From positions 534,012 through 598,011 of the forward strand of contig JACRPS010000003.1 in assembly GCA_016223085.1 (NCBI GenBank): a stretch of 64,000 bases of DNA, read 5' to 3'. Under the pieces are notes generated by a model. It did not search any database. It worked only from the letters and a program-made list of their open reading frames with translations, and was not told the DNA's origin. The stretch comes from Chloroflexota bacterium. GTDB lineage: Bacteria; Chloroflexota; Anaerolineae; Aggregatilineales; Phototrophicaceae. A program made the translations under genes and the position numbers. Below are positions 59,376-64,000 of this stretch, one piece after another (the first letter of the stretch is position 1; every line of letters starts with the position of its first letter).

Positions 59376-61742
59376 ATGGATAACCTGCAAAAACGGCTGG
59401 ACGACCTGCGCCGCAAACTGCAAAATTTGCCGGACGATCCGCAGGCGGTTGCCCGGCTGGAAAACACGGCGCGGACGCTCCTGGCTGATGCCAAGAACAC
59501 CCCGCACGAACCGGCGGCGCAGGCGCTGTTTGCCGAACTCGCCCGCCTGAGTAACCCGACTTCGCCTACCGCCGCCACCGTGCGCGGGCTGGTGCGGCGC
59601 GCCCGAATTCGCATCGAAATCGCCGGCGACGACGACGACATTGATGAGGCGATTGACATCCTGGCGGAGGCGCTGTCGCTTGCCCCGCAGGACAAGGACG
59701 TGATTGCCCTGCTGCGGCAGGCTGCCGAACGCAGTCCACAGGCGGCGCAGCGGGTCAATGACCTGTTTGCCCGCTATGGCGTGGCACGGATTGAGCCGCC
59801 GGCACCGCCCCCGCCCCCGGACAGTGGAGCAAAGTCGCCGGTTCAGCCCATCAGTTACCCCACGTCGTCCGGCTATCCCGCGCCGGAACAGGAAATTTAC
59901 CCGGAGGCCAGCACAACCGCCCGCCGGATGCCCGGTCGTGGCCCGCTGTACACCGCGCCCGACGTGGACGAAATGCTGTCCGAACTGACGCAGGCGTATT
60001 ATTCCGGCGAGTACCAGCAGGCGGTAGACCTGGCAAACCGGGTTCTCACGCTCCAGCCGGGCAACCCGACGGCGCTCGATTACCGCCAGAAATCGGAAGA
60101 CAACCTGATTCGCGGCGTTGTGCCCGATCACCGCATCCCGTTTGACGCGCGGGTGGCCTACAACCGCGCCAACTCGCTGGTGCGCGCCGGTAACTATGAG
60201 GAGGCGGAACGCCTGTACCGCGAGGCGCGCGATCTGGCCGAGCGTAGTGGCATCCTAAGCTGGAAGGACGCCGAACAGGCGCTGCTGGATATTCAGGACC
60301 TGGCGCTGGCCCGCGAACTGCTGGTTGAGGGCGACCGGCTGATGAAAACCGACAACTGGTCGGAGGCGCTGCGCAAGTACGAAGGCGCGCTGCGCGTCGT
60401 GCCGAACGACCCTCAGGCGCAGGAACGCATTGACATGGTGCGCCGCGTTCAGGCGGATGCAGACCAGGTATCCGTACAGTTAAGCATGTTAAGCGGCACG
60501 CTGTCGGAGCAGGTAGCCCAGCTACAGAACATCCTCAACATTCTGATGCGCGTGCGGCAGGTGCTGCCGGACAGCCAGCGGCTGGCACAGCTTGCCCAGA
60601 CCGCGAACAACAAACTCACCGGCATCAAAACGCAGCTTTACGACCAGGCGCAGGCTGCCCTGAACCGCGCCAACAACGCCAGCCGGCTGGAAGAACGCCT
60701 CACCATGACCAACGAGGCGCTTAATCTGCTGGAACTGGGTGTCAAACTTGACCCCGGCGACACTGCGCTGGCCGAATCGCTGCTGGAAACACGCACGGCG
60801 TCCAGCGACATGCAGCGGGCGCGGCAGGTGATCGAACGGGCGTCGGCGCTAATCGCGCAGAACTTCGACAACGAGCTGTCGCAGGCGCGTTCGATGCTGG
60901 CCGGTCTGCGCGATTATGCCCAGGACGAACGCTACCGCGCCGTCGTCAGCGACCTGATGGGGCGATACATCGAACGCGCCGAATTTGCGATTGAAGAAGG
61001 TAACGCCGCCGAAGCCGAATCGTGGCTGGAAGCGCTGCGCGACGAGCCGTTCCGCCTGCTGGGACGGCGGTCGGAAGTGCTGCGCGTGGAAAACGAAGTC
61101 CGCGCCATGCGCCGGCAGGGGCGGCTACGCCTTGCCCTGATCGCCCTGGCGGTGATTCTGATGGGGACGGCGGGCGCGGTTGCTACCCAGGCGGCCTGGA
61201 TGCCGGTGCTGTTCCCACCACCGACTTCGACACCAACGGCGACGTTCACGCCCAGCATCACGCCGCTGCCCAGCGATACGCCACTACCAACCAGCACACC
61301 GTCGCCCACCGATACGCCGACCAATACGCCGACACTTACGCCCACGTATACACCGTCGTACACTGTTACGCCTTCGCTGACGCCGACAGATACCCCGTCG
61401 CCGACGCATACACCGACGATCACGCCGACGTTAACGCCGAGTGATACACCCACGCTCACCCTTACCCCCACCATCACCCCCACCCTGACAGTGCTGTGTG
61501 TGGTGATTAACTTCAGCGATAACCCGGCGCGAATCCGCTCCAACCCGACTACCGGCCCTGGCAGCGTCATCGCCGGCTTCCTGTACAAAGGTGTGGCGGC
61601 CAACGTGATTGCCCAGCAGCGCGGCACTGTCGACAACGCGCTGTGGTACCAGGTGCAGGTGCAGTTGGAAGGCGCGTCCGTGACCGGCTGGATGCGCTAC
61701 GACACGGTGCAGCAGATTTCACCCTGCCCGCCGCTGGATTAA
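59376..61742 (+). CDS. TPR-repeat membrane protein with Thr/Pro linker and SH3 domain
   Basis: A 788-aa protein. Residues 1-580 are helical with TPR repeats (LTQAYYSGEYQQAVDLANRV, NSLVRAGNYEEAERLYREAR, LLVEGDRLMKTDNWSEALRK). One membrane helix lies near 590-612 (LRLALIALAVILMGTAGAVA). A stalk of Thr-Pro repeats (STPTATFTPSITPLPSDTPL) follows to residue 705. The last 80 residues form an SH3-like domain (NPARIRSNPTTGPGSVIAGF, VTGWMRYDTVQQISP). The TPR part is cytoplasmic, the SH3 domain outside, so it bridges the membrane. AGAGGGGACG gives the ribosome-binding site. Confidence 0.85.
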   Translation: MDNLQKRLDDLRRKLQNLPDDPQAVARLENTARTLLADAKNTPHEPAAQALFAELARLSNPTSPTAATVRGLVRRARIRIEIAGDDDDIDEAIDILAEALSLAPQDKDVIALLRQAAERSPQAAQRVNDLFARYGVARIEPPAPPPPPDSGAKSPVQPISYPTSSGYPAPEQEIYPEASTTARRMPGRGPLYTAPDVDEMLSELTQAYYSGEYQQAVDLANRVLTLQPGNPTALDYRQKSEDNLIRGVVPDHRIPFDARVAYNRANSLVRAGNYEEAERLYREARDLAERSGILSWKDAEQALLDIQDLALARELLVEGDRLMKTDNWSEALRKYEGALRVVPNDPQAQERIDMVRRVQADADQVSVQLSMLSGTLSEQVAQLQNILNILMRVRQVLPDSQRLAQLAQTANNKLTGIKTQLYDQAQAALNRANNASRLEERLTMTNEALNLLELGVKLDPGDTALAESLLETRTASSDMQRARQVIERASALIAQNFDNELSQARSMLAGLRDYAQDERYRAVVSDLMGRYIERAEFAIEEGNAAEAESWLEALRDEPFRLLGRRSEVLRVENEVRAMRRQGRLRLALIALAVILMGTAGAVATQAAWMPVLFPPPTSTPTATFTPSITPLPSDTPLPTSTPSPTDTPTNTPTLTPTYTPSYTVTPSLTPTDTPSPTHTPTITPTLTPSDTPTLTLTPTITPTLTVLCVVINFSDNPARIRSNPTTGPGSVIAGFLYKGVAANVIAQQRGTVDNALWYQVQVQLEGASVTGWMRYDTVQQISPCPPLD

Positions 61743-62068
61743 GACGGCAACCATAAGCTGAAGACGATAGTTTTTCGGCTTTCCAGCCACCTTCCAGGTG
61801 GCTTTTTCGTTCAGCCGGACGGCTTTCAGCGCCCGGCGTCGCCAACCGAAGCCTTGCTCCATATGGGACATGACGCTGCCACGTCGCAACGATACCGGCA
61901 GCTGAGCCGGTGTGAAATTACTGTGTGCCTCGCCTCCTGAATTGAACTGAAAACTGGCAACTGATAACGGAAACTTTACTAACCCCTTTTTCGCGCAAAA
62001 TTCACAACCTCTAAACGCTACCACGCTGGCTTCCCCGTAGAATCAATACAAGATGAAACATTGCTTTG
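61743..62068. other. Gene-free interval
   Basis: 326 bases with the terminator at 61785-61807 and no convincing gene. A leftward open frame of about 100 codons exists but has no ribosome-binding site and reads through the terminator. Confidence 0.5.
61785..61807 (+). terminator. Rho-independent terminator
   Basis: AGCCACCT (61785-61792) and AGGTGGCT (61796-61803) pair around TCC and run into TTTTT (61803-61807). It ends the TPR-SH3 gene. Confidence 0.93.
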
Positions 62069-62671
62069 ATGGAGTCCGGCGTGCCGTCCTTTCATCCCCG
62101 CCAGATCGTCTTTGAAGACCGCGCCCATCCTGACAGCGACGTCAGCGCGGCCTCACCCTTTGTGCGCCAGCCGCAAACCGAAAGCAGCACCCGGTTTATG
62201 CATGACCTGGCCCGCGACTATGGCTGCTGGTCGGACGTGCTGTCGCCGGAACAGACCGCCTATGCGCTGGCGCAGGTTACGGCAGCGACGGTCCTGCCGC
62301 CCCTCACCCGGCTGAACAGCGGCAGCGAACTGCTGGACTACCGCGTGTCGTTACGTGAAGTTTTGGGCAGCGCGCTGGTCCCGGAACTGGCCGCCGCCCT
62401 GAACGAACCCGATCCGCACTGGCAACAGGTCCATGCCAGCGGCTACGCCTGTGTGATCGGCGCGGGAGTGGCTGCCTATCTTGACATCACTCCTGGCAGC
62501 GAAAGCCTGTCGCTGCGCTATGCCAACGCCCTCGTCCCCGTGCTGCTGAATGCCCGCCGTGCAGCGGAACTGCCCCGCAGCCGCCTGTTCCTGCAAACGG
62601 CGCTGTACGAACGCTTCGACGCCCTGCTGGCGCGCGCCCGCGCCCGTGCCTGGTTCTGGTTAGCAGGTTAG
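62069..62671 (+). CDS. Hypothetical helical protein
   Basis: A 200-aa protein of unknown function. Mostly helical, soluble, without signal peptide. Notable segments are STRFMHDLARDYGCWSDVLS, PEQTAYALAQVTAATVLPPL and RANALVPVLLNARRAAELP-like helices (YANALVPVLLNARRAAELPR). No motif recognised. ATG at 62069 overlaps a TTG at 62066. It is followed 181 bases later by the HtrA gene. Confidence 0.65.
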   Translation: MESGVPSFHPRQIVFEDRAHPDSDVSAASPFVRQPQTESSTRFMHDLARDYGCWSDVLSPEQTAYALAQVTAATVLPPLTRLNSGSELLDYRVSLREVLGSALVPELAAALNEPDPHWQQVHASGYACVIGAGVAAYLDITPGSESLSLRYANALVPVLLNARRAAELPRSRLFLQTALYERFDALLARARARAWFWLAG

Positions 62672-62793
62672 TCGTCAGTCATCAGCCTTCAGCCATCAGT
62701 CATTATTTTCAGTCGGGAAACAGCGTGCCTGGTTCTGGGTGGCTACTCCGGCACAGTTAACCGACAGTTGCGACAGGTTTAATGTACTTCTCA

Positions 62794-62822
62794 TTGACAC
62801 TGCCTACACTGGGGAATACACG
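62794..62822 (+). promoter_or_regulatory. Promoter of the HtrA-type gene
   Basis: TTGACA (62794-62799) and TACACG (62817-62822) are 17 bases apart, 31 bases before the HtrA start codon. The -35 is perfect and the -10 weak. Confidence 0.55.
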
Positions 62823-62852
62823 TTCGTGGATTGCATTTCAACGAGGATTACC

Positions 62853-63971
62853 ATGTTTTTCAGCAGTCTCAAACGACTGGCTTTGATTCTTTCCGCGCTG
62901 CTGCTGATCGCGTTTGGCTTCATGCTGGGCACGGCGCTGGTACAGATTGACGCGCGCAACACGCCCTTACAGGTACAGGTGGCGCAGACCGCCGCGCAAA
63001 CGCCGATCACGGACACGGAACGCCTGTTTGCCAATATTTACAACCGTGTCAGTCCGTCGGTGGTTTCGATCAACGTGCGCGGTGGCAGCGTCAACCAGCT
63101 TGACTCGTTTGAAGCCTCCGGCACTGGCTTTGTGCTGGACAAAAACGGCTACATCGTCACCAATAACCACGTGGTAGACGGGGCGACCGATATTGAGGTC
63201 AACTTCTTGGACGGCACGATTGTCGAAGGGGATATTGTCGGTGTAGACCCGGACGCGGACATCGCCGTGCTGCGGGTGAACCTGCCACCGGAAAATCTGT
63301 CGCCGGTGACATTTGGCGACTCCGATCAGTTGTTCATCGGGCAGACGACGCTGGCAATCGGCAGCCCGTTCGGGCAGCGGTGGACGCTGACCAGCGGCAT
63401 CATCAGCGCGCTGGGTCGCACCATCAACGGCCTGACACAGTTTAGCGTTGGCTCGGTCATCCAGACCGACGCGGCCATCAACCCCGGCAACAGCGGCGGC
63501 CCGCTGCTGAACCTGCGCGGCGAGGTCATCGGCGTCAATTCGCAGATCATCAGCCGCACCCGCAGCAATTCCGGCATCGGTTTTGCCGTGCCCAGCAATC
63601 TGGTGAAGCGCGTGGTTGAAGAACTGGTCAACAATGGCCGCGTCAATTACAGCTATCTCGGTATTCAGTCGGTTGGCGCAGAAGGCGTTACGCTGCAACT
63701 GATCCGGGAATTAAACCTGCCCAACAACCTGCGCGGCGTGATTGTGGATTCGGTGGTGGCGGGCGGCCCGGCGGCGGCGGCTGGTTTGCGGAACGCCACC
63801 AACGGGTCGGCGGATGTGATTACCGCCATTGACGGCCAGCCGATTCAGGATATGAACGCGCTGGTATCGTACCTCGCCAGCAAAACCAAACCGGGGCAGA
63901 CCGTCAACCTGACGGTGTGGCGCGGCGGCCAGACGATCAACCTGCCGGTCACACTCGGCGAACGGCCATAG
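62853..63971 (+). CDS. HtrA/DegP-like serine protease with PDZ domain
   Basis: A 372-aa membrane-anchored extracytoplasmic protease and quality-control factor. An N-terminal helix (LALILSALLLIAFGFMLGTA) anchors it. The trypsin-like domain keeps the triad: His in TNNHVVDG, Asp in DPDADIAVLRV, Ser in NPGNSGGPLL. One PDZ domain occupies about 275-372 (NLRGVIVDSVVAGGPAAAAG, DVITAIDGQPIQDMNALVSY). ATG at 62853 is chosen, with ACGAGGA upstream; an in-frame reading from 62739 would include the promoter. A palindrome follows the stop. Confidence 0.92.
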   Translation: MFFSSLKRLALILSALLLIAFGFMLGTALVQIDARNTPLQVQVAQTAAQTPITDTERLFANIYNRVSPSVVSINVRGGSVNQLDSFEASGTGFVLDKNGYIVTNNHVVDGATDIEVNFLDGTIVEGDIVGVDPDADIAVLRVNLPPENLSPVTFGDSDQLFIGQTTLAIGSPFGQRWTLTSGIISALGRTINGLTQFSVGSVIQTDAAINPGNSGGPLLNLRGEVIGVNSQIISRTRSNSGIGFAVPSNLVKRVVEELVNNGRVNYSYLGIQSVGAEGVTLQLIRELNLPNNLRGVIVDSVVAGGPAAAAGLRNATNGSADVITAIDGQPIQDMNALVSYLASKTKPGQTVNLTVWRGGQTINLPVTLGERP

Positions 63972-63976
63972 TTTTT

Positions 63977-64000
63977 GTAGGGACACGATATATCGTGTCC
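63977..64000. repeat. Intergenic palindrome, GACACGATA core, cut by window end
   Basis: GTAGGGACACGATA and TATCGTGTCC pair perfectly as far as the window goes; the last CTAC of the right arm would fall outside. Six bases after the HtrA stop. Confidence 0.85.

Noticed and set aside
61719..62024. Leftward 100-codon frame after the TPR gene
   Set aside because: It passes through a strong terminator and overlaps the end of the TPR gene; no coding signal.
1..64000. tRNA, rRNA, integrase, transposase or attachment site
   Set aside because: None was recognised on either strand by eye; a covariance-model search for tRNA would be decisive.

Overview
The window is a GC-rich bacterial chromosomal segment. 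MalT-like LuxR regulators, secreted proteins with Thr/Pro linkers and SH3-like domains, alpha/beta hydrolase-membrane fusions, TPR proteins and many intergenic palindromes together suggest a Chloroflexota (Anaerolineae-like) genome. This is inference: the window has no rRNA or other marker gene. I saw no tRNA, rRNA, CRISPR array, transposase or prophage.

Layout. 0-8 kb: partial membrane protein, homospermidine synthase, an organomercurial-lyase (MerB) family gene with an in-frame TGA at the catalytic cysteine codon followed by a bacterial SECIS-like hairpin, an ArsR-DUF2087 repressor with a clear promoter/operator, hypotheticals, an alginate-lyase-like protein, a PAS histidine kinase and a Nudix hydrolase. 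8-13 kb: a leftward glycan operon (WecA/MraY-like transferase, SDR epimerase, GT4, small membrane protein, GT4). 13-18.6 kb: CDF metal transporter, lipid kinase, dual-specificity-type phosphatase, then a divergent TAT multicopper oxidase and membrane-anchored dihaem cytochrome c. 18.8-30 kb: BBE-type flavoprotein, VOC protein, DUF3224 protein, a beta-lactamase-fold hydrolase translationally coupled to a MalT-like LuxR activator, a hypothetical, a HAD hydrolase, a cupredoxin lipoprotein, DoxX and an SH3 protein. Three promoters here share a strictly phased array of ATCACCC/GGGTGAT boxes with an aligned -10 element, a likely regulon. 30-42 kb (leftward): alpha/beta hydrolase, flippase-like protein, zinc-ribbon protein, ABC-F ATPase with an attenuator-like leader, methyltransferase and two large FtsX/MacB-type permeases. 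42-49 kb (rightward): two overlapping GAF-PAS-class III cyclase genes with complementary catalytic losses, a hydrolase-membrane fusion, and a Gly/Asn-tailed secreted protein. 49-64 kb: GntR regulator, small protein, FolC-like Mur ligase, MFS exporter, DUF427, Bax-inhibitor-1 protein, LCP protein, degenerate PP2C-propeller protein with a response regulator, TPR-SH3 protein and an HtrA protease.

About twenty intergenic palindromes share GTAGGGRC / GYCCCTAC ends but have different self-complementary cores. The strongest novel candidates are the selenocysteine-type MerB homologue, the split-function cyclase pair and the phased activator-box regulon.
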